The notes below the pieces were generated by a model. The model saw only the letters and a program-made list of their open reading frames with translations. It ran no database searches and was not told where the DNA came from. Of a stretch of DNA of 64,000 nucleotides, positions 37,953-49,504 are shown in pieces. The position numbers and the translations under genes were made by a program. Source of the DNA: Ignelater luminosus (Eukaryota > Arthropoda > Insecta > Coleoptera > Elateridae); the NCBI GenBank assembly GCA_011009095.1, contig VTPC01000016.1, positions 35,773-99,772 on the forward strand. Reading direction: 5' to 3'. Positions within the stretch are counted from its first letter, which is position 1; every line of letters starts with the position of its first letter.

Positions 37953-38035
37953 CTCGTTGGCTACAATTAAAACGGGTTAGTTTGGACCTACCTAGTATCA
38001 CTCTTTCACCATTTTATCAGCTACCCTAAACATAC
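37953..38035 (+). repeat. Dispersed ~80-bp repeat, copy 1
   Basis: About 80 bases here match, at roughly 80% by eye, a stretch 5.4 kb downstream in the same orientation. The best-preserved core is GGGTTAGTTTGGACCTACCT. The Tc1-like element is inserted about 240 bp to its right. The identity of the repeat is not known. Confidence 0.65.
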
Positions 38036-38272
38036 ATTTCTAACGTTACCTAAAGACAATGGAGAAGTTGTACATAACAATTCATTTATTAAATAAGCAC
38101 CAGACAAATGCTATAATTTTCAAGTCACAAAACTAATTAATTGTTAAATTCTTAGCTCTAAAAGGAAAGAAGTCCTGAACAATGATTTAAGAGTTTTAGT
38201 AAAATTATTCACACCTGTTATTTTAAAACCTTTACCAGCTAGATTTGCAGTAAAATCGAATAATTGGTTATA

Positions 38273-39725
38273 CACTCATGGACTAAAACATGGAATATTT
38301 TTTTGTTATCACAATTACTTAAAAATAATTACGAAACGTTGCCGCAAACTTACATTTACATTGATGTTATTTACTTATTAGGCTGATGTAAGCAATTATT
38401 TATAATTATTTTGACATTTAAATAATTTTAACTTAACTTATAAAAAACTTAGTGAATTGCGTTTACATTTTTCACTTTTTAAAATAATATAATGCCACCC
38501 ATCAGACATTGCGATGAAGTTAAAGTAGTACAAGTTATAACTTTGTCTGACGAAGGATATATACAGAATAGCATTGCAAGGCGTCTCCAAATAACCTAAT
38601 TTGCTGTGTCAAAAATTTTAAAAAGATATTGTAAAATGGGAAATTACAAAAGAAGACGGGATCAAGGAAGAAAAAGGTATGCAAGTGCCGTTGATGACTG
38701 TTTTTGTTTCTTCATAGCTTACGAAATTGCCGATTGACATCCACGCATCTCAGAAACGAGTTCTTAAATGTGAGACAAGTTAATGTTAGTTCTAAAACAG
38801 TTAAACGAAGATTAAAAGCTGCTGATCTAAAACCAAACTGCCCTGCCAAAGTTCCACATTTTTTCCAAAGCGACAAAAGACGTCGATTAGAATTTGCCAG
38901 AACACATGTTGATGGAGGAGTGGAAAAATATTCTGTTCACAGATGAGACCAGAATTCAATTATGGAAGACAGATGGACGACACTAAGTCTACAAAAGGGT
39001 TGGTATGCCAGCTGTAACTTCATACAGAGCGTTAGTTTTGGTGGCGGTGGCATAATGGTTTGAGGCGCTATTACTATGGAAAGTGGAAATGATTGGGCAA
39101 ATGACAGCTGACATGTACATTGAAAATCTTTTACAAGATCATGTTTTGCCATTTGTCGATCATATTGGATATGACAGATTCGTGTGAATGCAAAATAGCG
39201 CACGTCCTCATGCCCTTAAGATAATGAATTCTTACCTCGATGAGGTTCAGATTGAAAGATTGGATTGGTCCGAATTTAAATCCGATCGAGCATTTGTTGG
39301 ACACACTAAAATGTCGCATTTGGGAAAGAAATCCTGTTCCTATGACATTGGAAGAGTTAAGGATTGCAGCACAAAAGGAATGGAATGTAGTTCCTCAAGA
39401 GACTATTCAAACTTTAATTTACAGCTTGCCAAGAAGGATACAAGCAGTCATTAAGGCTCGAGGAGGGAATACTCGCTACTAATTTTATTGTGTTTTAACT
39501 GAAACGTTAAAATGTGGCATCTTAAATAACAAGTTCTTTTTTTAGTTTTTAATACATTAAAAAAATTTTTTTTCACAATTTCAGTCTCATAAAATTTAAA
39601 ATTATTTGCCTAAAATGTGTAAAATAAAGTGTACTTTCTAGTACAAAGTGTTTAAGTAACTTTAATCATCATATTGAAAATATTTATGATAATTTCAAAA
39701 TATTCCATACTTTTGTCCATGAGTG
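38273..39725 (+). mobile_element. Tc1-like transposon, decayed
   Basis: Inverted ends of 29 bp (CACTCATGGACTAAAACATG at the left) match at 26 positions between 38273 and 39725, flanked by TA at 38271-38272 and 39726-39727. Total length 1453 bp. The interior carries one Tc1-type transposase gene on the plus strand. It is older than the two near-intact mariners, judging by its several stops and frameshifts. Confidence 0.93.
38492..39482 (+). pseudogene. Tc1-like transposase pseudogene
   Basis: Starts MPPIRHCDEVKVVQVITLSD (38492), the paired-type HTH region, but meets a stop after RRLQIT and later ones. The first catalytic Asp is visible in NILFTDETRIQLW (codon at 38942-38944). The second acidic position reads as Asn in QNSARPHALK, where DNARPH is expected. 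The PNLNPIEHLLDTLKCRIWER block carries the Glu of the DD34E triad. The C-terminus ends IKARGGNTRY. At least two frameshifts and several stops separate these blocks, and a key Asp is lost, so the gene is dead. Length is close to the usual 330-340 codons. Confidence 0.9.
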
Positions 39726-39727
39726 TA

Positions 39728-42700
39728 TTATTGAATTGACTTGGTGACCACCCAATGGCTTGGCTTCTCTGAGACGTGCAATTAAAACTAAATTGCTTTC
39801 ACTCTAATTTGACAAGTAAAATACAAGGATATACCTTCTTTGAATACAGAAGAAAAATGAAGCAGATAACTAAAGAACTTTAATTTTATCCTTGCTTTCT
39901 GTTTAGGTTGCAAGAAGGTTTAAGTTCAAACGTCTCATCGTAATTGATGTCTTAAGAACTGCTACCATAGTGTTTATTTACAATGAAACCGTAACAGTTT
40001 ATTATGTTCTTTATTTTTGACACAAAAGGTTTTTTAGTCTTTTCTGATATGGATGCTGGAAGATTCCCATAGTTGCTTCATCGGCATCTTCCTTTTAGAT
40101 CTTTTTAGTTGATACCGACTAATTAATTAGAACTAGACTTACCTACTACTGTTTTAATAAAACCGTGTAAACCAGAAAAACCAGAGTGATCAAATACAAT
40201 ACCCAAACTCAGCAAGATTTATATAACAAAATACGCCAACTTTGAATTGATATTGGGTGTCCAAACAAGCGAGACTTCTTTGTTAGCGTATCAATCTTTA
40301 ATTGGTTGGGTACCATACTAAGTAACATAGTCTGACCAAAAATACTGTGTTGTCTTAGAAAAGCGAAAAAGCCAGCTGTGAGTCGTATTGCTTGTCAGGA
40401 GCACATTTAGCTTGCGATTAAAAGACATCAACCTTAAAATTGTACTGTGTATAATGTATCTCAAAATCTACTATGGTACACTCTTTTAAAGTACGTACAT
40501 CACTGGTTAATCACTCTGTAGAAATACTGCAGAAATATTGTTTTAGCGAAACTTAATTAATTTATAACTGTATGTGAAGGAAAAACCTGCAAATCGTAGC
40601 CATTTTGTATAAAGGAAAATGCGGTTGTAAAACTCGAAAAATATTGCATCTCGCGAAAAAACTGCAAAAATAGCTTTTGAATGTTGAATTTAGTCTTCTT
40701 AAATATTTTAACACTCATGTTCACTTTGAGAAATTTCGAAATAATTTGATTTTATTTGAAAACGACGCCTTCCGGAAATATATTAGAAAAGCAATTTCCT
40801 TATCTAAGTTAAATGTAATCATCAACGATAATTAATTCTTAATTCTCAAAATTAGTAATCCTTTGCAAAATAATCTGTGGCTTAGAAGCTTTTTAAATTC
40901 AATTGTTACTGTACCTTGCTGGACGTACACACATTAGTTTCAAAGGTTTTAATTTATACGTATATGACAAGAATATGACGTAATTATTTAGTTAAGCAGT
41001 TGGTAGGTAGATACTACATATGCTGCTGAACTAGTACGTAATTAAGTCTACTTCAAACGCGTAATGCTACCCTATACAGAACAAAGTTATTCATTACAGT
41101 AACTTAATATTCACTGTGAAAAATGTAAATCTTGTTGTTGTTGTTATTATTATTATTATTACTACGTTTTATTGTTAAATTTACTCTAAAACAGAATGTA
41201 TGAATAATATGAATTTACATTAGTTTACCGGGCCTAATGTTATTTTTAATTATATAAACAACAAAAAACAAAAAACGCCCGCAGGTATTGTTTCAAAAAT
41301 TCCCCAAACTGCATTTCCATTGAAAAACTCATTTTAAAAGCGTAAAAAAAATAAAATTCAGGAGAAACAAGCTGGTTGCTGGAAACCACCCCTCAAACAA
41401 AAGAACTGAAAATTTGTATAGCTGCTTTGTGTTTTTGTTTCTTAAACATTAAAAGGTTATTATGAGCTGGGATTATGTATTTCCTTATTAGTGACATTAG
41501 TACCGCCCCCGTTGTTTCTTGGCCGACCTTTCTAAACAATCAAACGTTAGTAACACTGATTAATGACTTAGTTCGTGACACTAAATTTGCGTGCGGCACC
41601 ATTTTTTTATTTCTTTTCTTTAGAACTCAACGAGATCAATACGTAGCTTAATTATTCCTGCATTGTTAAACGGCGGTAAAGTTGACGTTAAACGATTCAT
41701 CCTGTTTTGTATATATAAATCTTTTATATTTACGTATTATTTAGTATAAATAATATTTTTCATTTTATTTTTTTATCAAGTCACCGTCGATTAATTATAA
41801 TCAAAAAATGTTAACATTATAATGGATGAACATAATGATTTATCATAGGTGTACATATAAGAGCAAAATAAATTAAATAAAATAGTTGTTAATAATAATA
41901 ATAAATTATAAATAATATTAAGATTAGTTTATATTTTAAGAAATTGTTGTAATAATTGTGATTTAAAATAATAACATTAATTTGTTTTCTAGTCATGTAA
42001 ATATTGACCAATAACGATGGTGTATAATATAATATATATATAGATGACAATCGATTAAATTTAGGAAAATAATATAAGCGTTCTTCGTTCCTCTTCTAGT
42101 CAATTTTTACGCTTTTTATACTGCATACTTTGCGTAGAAATGAGGAAACTTTAAGACTGTTAATAGTAGTGAGTGCACATTTTTTAAATGTCTAATTGTG
42201 ACATGAAATAGGTAGGGCTCATGAAAAATTATTATTCAATTTTATTACATTTCGTGCCGTATATTCCGGACTTACATATTCATTTTTCGTTTAATTTGCG
42301 TTTATAAAAGTGTACTCTAGTGTATTAAGAAAAGGCAATAAATAAATTTCAAAATTTTGTAGTAAGTTATAAAATATAAGGTCCCATCTAGTGTTATTCA
42401 CGCTTTATAAAAATGCAAATTGGCTAGTCTGAATAAAGAAATCATTTATTTAATGTCATGAAATAATGATAATAATAATAGTAATTAATAATAATAATTG
42501 CTGTTGTGAGCCCTAATAACTAAAAATATGTGCAAAAACCATTTTGAAATTAATGTTTAGTAAAAACAAAAATAGGTGCAAATCAAAAATTCATGCATAT
42601 GCAAACAGATAAGACAATTTTAATAAAAGCTAATTTATAATTCATTATTACTCTACTCTACCTTGTTAATGCCACATATACACCTAGATTTCTACATTAT

Positions 42701-43372
42701 AATTACAATAATATAATTACTCTTTTAATTAATTAATTTTTACTAAGTGAAATCAATTTAAACCAAGATATTTTCTATGAATAATTTATGTATTACAGTA
42801 GTTACTCTGTGTATGTAATTGTGGCATTAGCAGACAATTATTAGTTAGTTTTATAAATACAGTAAAGGTTGTATTATTAATAAACCAGTTAGGTACAAAA
42901 CAATTGATAAAAATTGATTTGGACATAAATATAAAAAATTGAAGGTTTATTAAGATTGTTTTGTTATTGTATTACTTGTCTACGGCTGTGTGTAACACAT
43001 GACTTCTTTTATCTGAATGCATTATGCAGTAATTACGTAAAGCATAGAATACTATTTTAACTGTAAATTATTTAAAAATTATTGTTTAATGAAGAAGATC
43101 AAATCTGGTGAGTGTTATACAGGGTAGGTTTTTGTTTTTTGTATTGTGAGGCTCTTCATGCGCATGTTAATTTATAGTGGAATTTCAAAATGTAGATTTA
43201 CTATAAATAGAAACTTGTATAAGAATGAATATTATGTTTTATTTCAATGTGTTGTCTCTTTTTTCTCTGTAAGTATGTATAGTTGAAAAACAAAAATAAA
43301 CAAATATAATTTCAAAATCAACCGCAAATGTGGAATAACGCTTTCTCAGGTAAGCAACCGTTTCTTCGTTGG
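39728..43372. other. Very AT-rich region with trinucleotide repeats, no ORF
   Basis: From about 40.5 kb the base composition is extremely AT-rich, with no open frame of note. It contains (TTG)n(TTA)n at 41131-41162, (AAT)n-type tracts near 41889-41905 and 42463-42500, and Pumilio-like TGTAAATA at about 41.996 kb. This texture is seen in long 3' UTRs or long non-coding RNAs of neural genes, but also in ordinary AT-rich intergenic DNA. Nothing in the sequence decides. Confidence 0.35.
41131..41162. repeat. Compound microsatellite (TTG)n(TTA)n
   Basis: A run of TTG units passes into a run of TTA units. Simple repeat likely to vary in length between individuals. Confidence 0.9.
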
Positions 43373-43452
43373 TTACAATAAAAATGGGTTAGTTTGGACC
43401 TACCTGGTACCATCTTTTTTCATCATTTTGTTAGTTACTTAAATCATACACT
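43373..43452 (+). repeat. Dispersed ~80-bp repeat, copy 2
   Basis: Matches copy 1 at 37953-38035 in the same orientation, including TGGGTTAGTTTGGACCTACC. Similarity seems to fade on both sides, so this could be the best-conserved part of a larger interspersed repeat. Confidence 0.65.
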
Positions 43453-44469
43453 TCGATTCTAGTCCTAATCAAAATTGATAGAGAAACTATAGTAGACACC
43501 AAACAAATAAAATTAATTTAGATTCTTAAATCTAACACAGAAGCTTTTAAAATGTAGAATAAATTTAAAATTTTAGCTTTTTACAAAATATAGTTCTTGA
43601 ATATAAACCACTTTAGACTATAACGGAATCCAATCAGGAAACGTCTTACAAATTTTTTGTTACAGATCTCAGTCTGAAATACTTGCAGTAATAAATAAAT
43701 AAATAAATAAAGTGTTTAGTATCTGAATGTTTATTTTACATTTAAAAGGTTTGTCTTTTTATGAGTTTGACGGCTCAAATGAAAAGGTAGTTGTGTGTGG
43801 CCAGTGTGACGGAATCCGATTGGCTAAAAGGTTAGCGGACAAATAGAAATAAATAATTACTCGGAGATGCACGCAGTTACGCGCTTAAAGATTACAGCTT
43901 TAGAATAAAGAATACATAAACGAACAATAAATCAAACGTGATAGTTTTCAACTGCATTACCTTTACTTCCCACTTTGCTCGACTTCTCAATGAAATACCC
44001 TTTGAGTCTTTTTCATACAGAGGAATGATATTCAGTTATTGCACCAGACAGAGATATTTTAACAAACAATACTTATGTTACCCTCCATGGTGCAGAAAAA
44101 TGAAACTGCCATGAATCTTCATCTTTTAGGGCTTTGTCCCACGTACATAGATTGCTACTGTTACTTTAAAAGTCAGCCCTTTTTGCTTCTCAATTTAAAC
44201 AATGTAACAGAAGACAAATGTGTAGACATAATATGTACGCTAAAACAAAAAAAGTTCTATTTTCTTAAAATTCAATTTCTTTTAGATATTTTTCGTTTTT
44301 TATTATTTATTGAAATAAACATTAAAAGTTCATAGTTCATAGCATACTAGAAGAATGCGTTCTTACAAACAATTCTGTACTATCAAAACTCCTGGCAGAA
44401 AACAAAAAACTTTTCTTTTTCAGTTACTCTATTAAGATTTACACTCAAGAGAAATTTAAACTGGTTTTA
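43453..44469. other. AT-rich DNA with a short tetranucleotide repeat
   Basis: An (AAAT)n tract lies at about 43690-43712. An 86-codon plus-strand frame (44075-44335) has Cys-rich patches but matches nothing recognised and is probably chance. No gene supported. Confidence 0.35.
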
Positions 44470-46700
44470 GACGTTTGAAGGAAATTCACAAAGGTACGTG
44501 AGTCCCACGAGTAGGCAGGGTTGTAAATCAAATAGATCACATGGCTATAGAAAGCAAATACATGCAATATATATTGACATAGACCACGTATTAGTGTGGG
44601 CCAAAATTAAATACAGAAGGCCACCTAAAGGAGAGGATAAAAAACTAACAAGAATCAGATATTCTACGGCAAAAAAAAAGAAATTAAACAGGAATTTGAA
44701 ATTTGAAGGAGAAACTAACAATAAGTGAGGATGAGGATGTGAAAGAAAACTGGAGGAAATTCGCAGAAATAATGAAGAAGAAGGCACAAGAATTAAAAGT
44801 AAGAAAGGAGATAAGTACTAAGACATGATATGATGAAGAATGTAGACTGGTAGCGGTAAACAGGAAATGAACAAGAATAAACTGGTTTAACAACAATACC
44901 ATCGAAAGCAAGGAGAAGTATGACGAATCGAAGAAAAAGAAAAAGAAAAGGACACATATTGAACGCCAAATACAAGTAATAAAGAATACCTATATCAAAA
45001 GACAAGCCAAGCAATTTTATAATAAAATAAAAAATGAGCAAAGAAGAAATCTGCAAAGTAAGATGGTGTTTTGCAAGAATAAGAAAGGATAATTAGTGGG
45101 AGGAATGGAAAAGAGTTTGGACAGATAGACAGAATATTTCCAAGAATTGTATGGGCCAACAGAAGAAGAAACGGGACGTATAAATAAAGAAGCGATAGAA
45201 AGCGAAAATTCACCGACGCAAAAAAAGATTTCAGAAATAATCAGAAAGCTCAAAAATAATAGGTCACCAGGGGAAAACGAAGTTACGGTGGAAATGCTGA
45301 AAGCAGAGGGCGAGAGGCTAGACGAATATATTCATATGATAATCCAAAAAGTTGCAAGACGAAAGAATGCCAAAGAGATGGAAAGAATCAATGATCTGCC
45401 TAATACATAAAAAGTGAGAGAGAGCAATACATGAAAATTATAGGGGCATTACTCTTATGGATATTTTGTATAAAATCACGGCGTTAGGGATAAAAAACAA
45501 ACTAAATGAAGTCGTAGAAAAGGAAATGGGCCAGTACCAGTGTGAATTTAGAAAGTATAGATCGGTAATAGGTCCAATATCCACGTTAAAACAGATAGTA
45601 AATGACAGCATAGGGAAGAACCTGACCCTGTTTGTGATATTCATCGATTTCAAACAGGCGCAGGCGTACGATACAGTAATACGGCATAAAGGAACTGAAG
45701 CAATGAGCGACATAGGAATGAACAGAAAGTTGGTAAGAATGGTTAAAATGACTCTCACCGACACGGACTACAAAGTACAGGTAAACGGACATACATCAAA
45801 ATAATTTAAAGTCATTAGAGGCCTGAGGCAGGCAGATCCACTGAGCACGATGTTATTCAATATATTGCTAGATAAATCAGTAAGAGAAAGGAGAATCTCA
45901 ACCAAAGGTATGATATTTAACCAAAAGAGCCAGATTATGGCATATTCTGACGACATTGGTCAGAACAGAAAAAAATTTAAGAAATGTGTTTAAAAAACTG
46001 AAAAAGGTAGCTAAGAACAAAAGCTTAACAACCAACAAAAGTAAGACAAACTTAATGAAAATGGAGAAGACACCAGGAACAAATGAAAACAAAAAGATGA
46101 AAATAGTAACAGAAGGAAAGGAGTACGAACTGAAAACAGTATTAAAATATAATTACTTCGGAATGGAAATAACAAATACAGGCGAAGAAGTGAACGAAAT
46201 ACAGGAGAGAATCAACAAAGAAAATAAATGTATGGCAAGCCTTATACAGGGACTTAGATTAAAAAATATGTCAAAAAATGCCAAGAAGAGAATTTATAAA
46301 ACAAGAATAAGACCAGTGGCCACATACGGCTCCGAAACGTGAATATTGAATCGAAAAGAGAAAGAAACACTGGAAATTTCGAGCAAAAAAATCCTCAGGA
46401 CGATATATTGAGGGAAAAAAGAGGAAGGTGCTTGGAAATGAAGAACGAATAGAGGGGTGATGGAACTGTACAAAAAATCATCCATAACCAATGTAGCAAA
46501 AGTGGTAAAAATGAGATGGTTAGGACATGCGAGAAAGAACGGAAAAAGGAAAAGAGGAAGACCGCGAAAAAGATGGTTGCGGGCAGTAGAAAAGGACCTG
46601 GGGGAGATGGACGTAAAAAACTAGAAAACAACGGTGAATTATAAGACAAAATGGAGAAAAATCTGTAATCAAGTCATGGGACTTGACCTGTAGTGCTATC
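44470..46700 (+). mobile_element. 5'-truncated non-LTR retrotransposon (RTE-like), dead
   Basis: The copy starts at the C-terminal end of the endonuclease, where IDIDHVLVWAKIKYRRPPKG carries the SDH-type motif. A linker rich in Lys/Glu follows, then the RT: IIRKLKNNRSPGENEVTVEM, YRGITLMDILYKI, the first catalytic Asp in VIFIDFKQAQAYDT, GLRQADPLSTMLFNILLDKS, and the catalytic pair as AYSDDI, where the usual motif is (Y/F)ADD. After that come YFGMEITNTGEEVNEIQERI, RIRPVATYGSET, and the tail KMRWLGHARKNG followed by RKRWLRAVEKDLGEM. Multiple stops and frameshifts break the frame, so no active product. The element ends near 46.7 kb without an obvious poly-A tail. Confidence 0.88.
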
Positions 46701-47282
46701 AATATATACATTAAACATTTGCACTTGGTACCTTTATGAGGGTGTATTCGCTCCAAAAAATTTCTAAGTTGCTTAACGTCTACAGATGGCCCTGAGGATT
46801 TCCAAATTAATCTTTTCTTTAGAAAATTAAATTTTACAAAGTGACTATGTGTAGAAAGATGGCACTGATTCTAAATGCTGACTCTGCCATATTTAGCTTC
46901 AAAGGATATGGAATAAATTTGGTCTTTGCCCTTGGATTCGACTGCAGAAAATTTAGCTATACACTTTATAAACTTGGATGTCTGTAATGACTTTATAGTT
47001 AATTAACCACCTAGCTATCTTTGTAGGAACTGTTACAAAGCTAAAAGGCAACCTTCATCATTATGTCTGATATTTTATGAGTTTTCTAAAATTTCAAGCT
47101 GTGGACAAAACACTACCCACTCTAACAAAATAGTGTCTAATAAAATGACCTCGTAACAACAGTTATAGTAGTATGTGGACCAACTGTACAGTAATAGTAA
47201 ATTGAAGAAGTAAAAAGCAAAAGCTCATTCGTTATGAATTTCTGAATCCACTACTGCGAAGTACCTCCTGAATTGACTACAA
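46701..47282. other. Spacer, no gene seen
   Basis: AT-rich DNA between the non-LTR element and the KRBA2-like transposon. No frame or repeat recognised. The last bases, GACTACAA, form half of the palindromic site around the next element. Confidence 0.4.
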
Positions 47283-47429
47283 TGCGTTGTGTGCAATGGC
47301 AAAACGGCCACCACGCGTCAATAGACATAACTGGAAATTAAAAAATATTACTTATATTTAAACTCCTTTATTTATTAAATTCAAAAAATACAAAAAACAG
47401 CATTTGTAGCTACTAAAAAAATATAAGGA

Positions 47430-49232
47430 TCATTTATTTTTGCAAGAACTTCCATTAGAGCATTTTGAATTGCACAGTACGTCTTTTAATTGACATTTAC
47501 ACTTCTTGGTAACGCTTGCAGTGACACAGACAAATCTTTGTTTTGACCCAAATGGAAGTGCTAAGGCTTTTCTCAAATTTAATAAAGAACAGGAAACATT
47601 CGACTGGTTAGTAAATTGCGAATCAGCGAAGGCGAACTCATTTCGACAATAAAGACGATCCAGTGTCTCTTCTTTAGTTCCCAACTGGTACAAACTAGAT
47701 TCATTAACGCTTACAACCACAGCCAATACATTTCTGGGAGCAAGCCGTCCTCTGTCAGCGTTCGGAACTTTAACGATAACATTTTGGCCCACTTCAGTAG
47801 GAGGTAGTTTTTGACGGGACAAAGCTAACATTCTTTCAGCTTGTTTCGCTAGTCCGTTTTTAGCACTTTTACGTTGATTTTTTATTGCATCAGTTCTGCT
47901 ACAACAGTTGCATGTAACTCCATTTTCGAGTTCGCTTCCACACTGCGCAAGCACTTTTAAATTGTATTTTATGTACACCCAATTCCCCGTAAAAACTCCC
48001 CGTATTTCAACTCCTTGCAAAGGAAACCCCTCGCAAGGTAAAGTTCTTGCATAGAAATCTCCTCGTACAGAAAACTCCTCGCATGGAAAAGTATTCGCAA
48101 TGGAAATATCCTTGCATGATTATACCAGTCATAAATGCAAATGCCAAAGCAAGTAAAAAACTTATGGAGTTGAAATACGGAAAGTTTTATTCGGGGATTT
48201 TGGTTGTTGGGTTGGAGTATTCCATAATTTTCGCATATTGCACATGTAGGTTTACTAATAAAACTTTCTTCTGTTTCCTCCCCTTTTAGGAGTGATATCC
48301 CTTCCAGAATCTTTTCCAAATCTTCCTCAGTTTCCAGTGGTTCGTATTGTGCCTTTTCCAAAGACGAATTGGCCAATCCAATTCTTTGCTTGGTACCGAA
48401 CATGGGTTCGTAGGAACTTTTTTTCTATTCCTTCATGTAATGAACGATTGTTTTTGCTTTGAATGATCCTTAAATCCTGAGACCATTTTTTTGTTTTATA
48501 ATCCAACATCCATACTATCAACATGTCCCTCACATCCAGATTAGACCGTTCTATCGAGTCTTGACTCTGTAAATGCCAAGGCTTACCATGAACAAGATAC
48601 AAAAGATGTCTATTAAAGTATATGTGACTTCTTCAGCAGTTTTGCTTTTAAGTGGCTTTAGAATAGTAAATTTTGTCAAATAGTATTGATAGTTAAAAAT
48701 GAAGCAATAGTTTTCATCCAGTTCACTTTGCATATCTATTACGTCCACTTGACATCGGGAATTCGTATGACTGGACAAGATCGGCTTGACGACTAATCCC
48801 TTCTTATTAATTTTTTTCTTTCCTTTGCATTGTTCACACAGCGACAAATAAATCTCGATAGCTGTTTTAGTGACTTTACAGTAATTTTTGTTAACTTCAG
48901 CTGCCATAACTAAAAGAAAAAGTCAAAAAAAATATAACATTAAGAGATAATTAGACAGTTACAAATTTCGACTATGCTTTCAAGTTGTAAACTAATAAAC
49001 AAAGATATAATAAATAAATCTGGTTACCTCTTGTTTTTTTATGTCCAGTTGCTATATGAGCAGCTTCAATTATATCAAACGAATCTTCCGTTTTACAGTA
49101 ATATTTAAAGTGTTCAACTGATGTTGTTTCGGCTTTCTGAATTAATTTTTCATTTTTCCCAATTGTTACGATATCATATGTGTTCGGCCTTTTATATTGT
49201 TTGGATGATAGTGGCAACATGTTGTCATTCAA
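47430..49232 (-). pseudogene. KRBA2-like integrase gene with intron, disrupted
   Basis: Exon 1 starts at 49232 and encodes a zinc-finger-like region with AAHIATGH, ending at 49028. A 118-bp intron follows (GTAACC donor at 49027, TTTTAG acceptor at 48910) and joins in frame, giving TGHKKTR-V-MAAEVNKNYCKV. Exon 2 carries LSLCEQCKGKKK, the first catalytic Asp region SRCQVDVIDMQS, TKFTILKPLKSKTAEEV, then a deletion near 48.60 kb that removes the block with the second catalytic Asp. SQDSIERSN, with the catalytic Glu, follows in a shifted frame. Next come MFGTKQRIGLANSSL (after a further frameshift), an acidic TEEDLEKIL segment, CAICEN, an insert of about 220 bp, CGSELENGVTCNCCS, RGRLAPRNVLAVVV, and a Cys-rich tail ending SSCKNK (47430). 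The deletion and frameshifts mean no active integrase. Confidence 0.8.
47981..48200. repeat. Fold-back insert of 16-bp tandem repeats within the integrase gene
   Basis: Inverted arms of roughly 33 bases lie at 47981-48014 and 48166-48200, sharing GGAGTTGAAATACGG when read in opposite directions. Between them, at about 48009-48121, are about seven degenerate tandem units of 15-17 bases with consensus near ACTCCTCGCATGGAAA. The block interrupts the integrase reading frame between CAICEN and the CGSELENGVTCNCC region, where the related proteins have a continuous Cys/His domain. It looks like a small hairpin-forming insertion. Confidence 0.75.
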
Positions 49233-49504
49233 TTGTTTGGTTCTCTCACTTATTGTATTATTTTGTTGTAACCTTCTCTCGTAAAGTAATCACTCTGGTC
49301 GTTGCTGTTATCAATAATAGTTTTCATTGTTTCATTAAACAACTCCTCTATACTTTTTGTTACACAATTAATACAAAAAGAACTTCACAACGCCGCTAAG
49401 ACAAAACTACCTTACTGTAAGAAACAAGCGAACTAACAGCGTGGTATTGCGACATGAAAGACCGGTTTGTGGCGTGATGTGATGCGTCACATGTTCTATT
49501 TGCA

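Noticed and set aside
44545-46756. Many minus-strand frames rich in Phe, Leu and Ser
   Set aside because: They are antisense shadows of the plus-strand non-LTR retrotransposon, whose Lys/Glu-rich coding sequence reads as hydrophobic on the opposite strand.
48009-48121. Regularly spaced repeats that might suggest a CRISPR array
   Set aside because: The units are contiguous, degenerate 16-mers without unique spacers, in a eukaryotic transposon. It is a tandem repeat.
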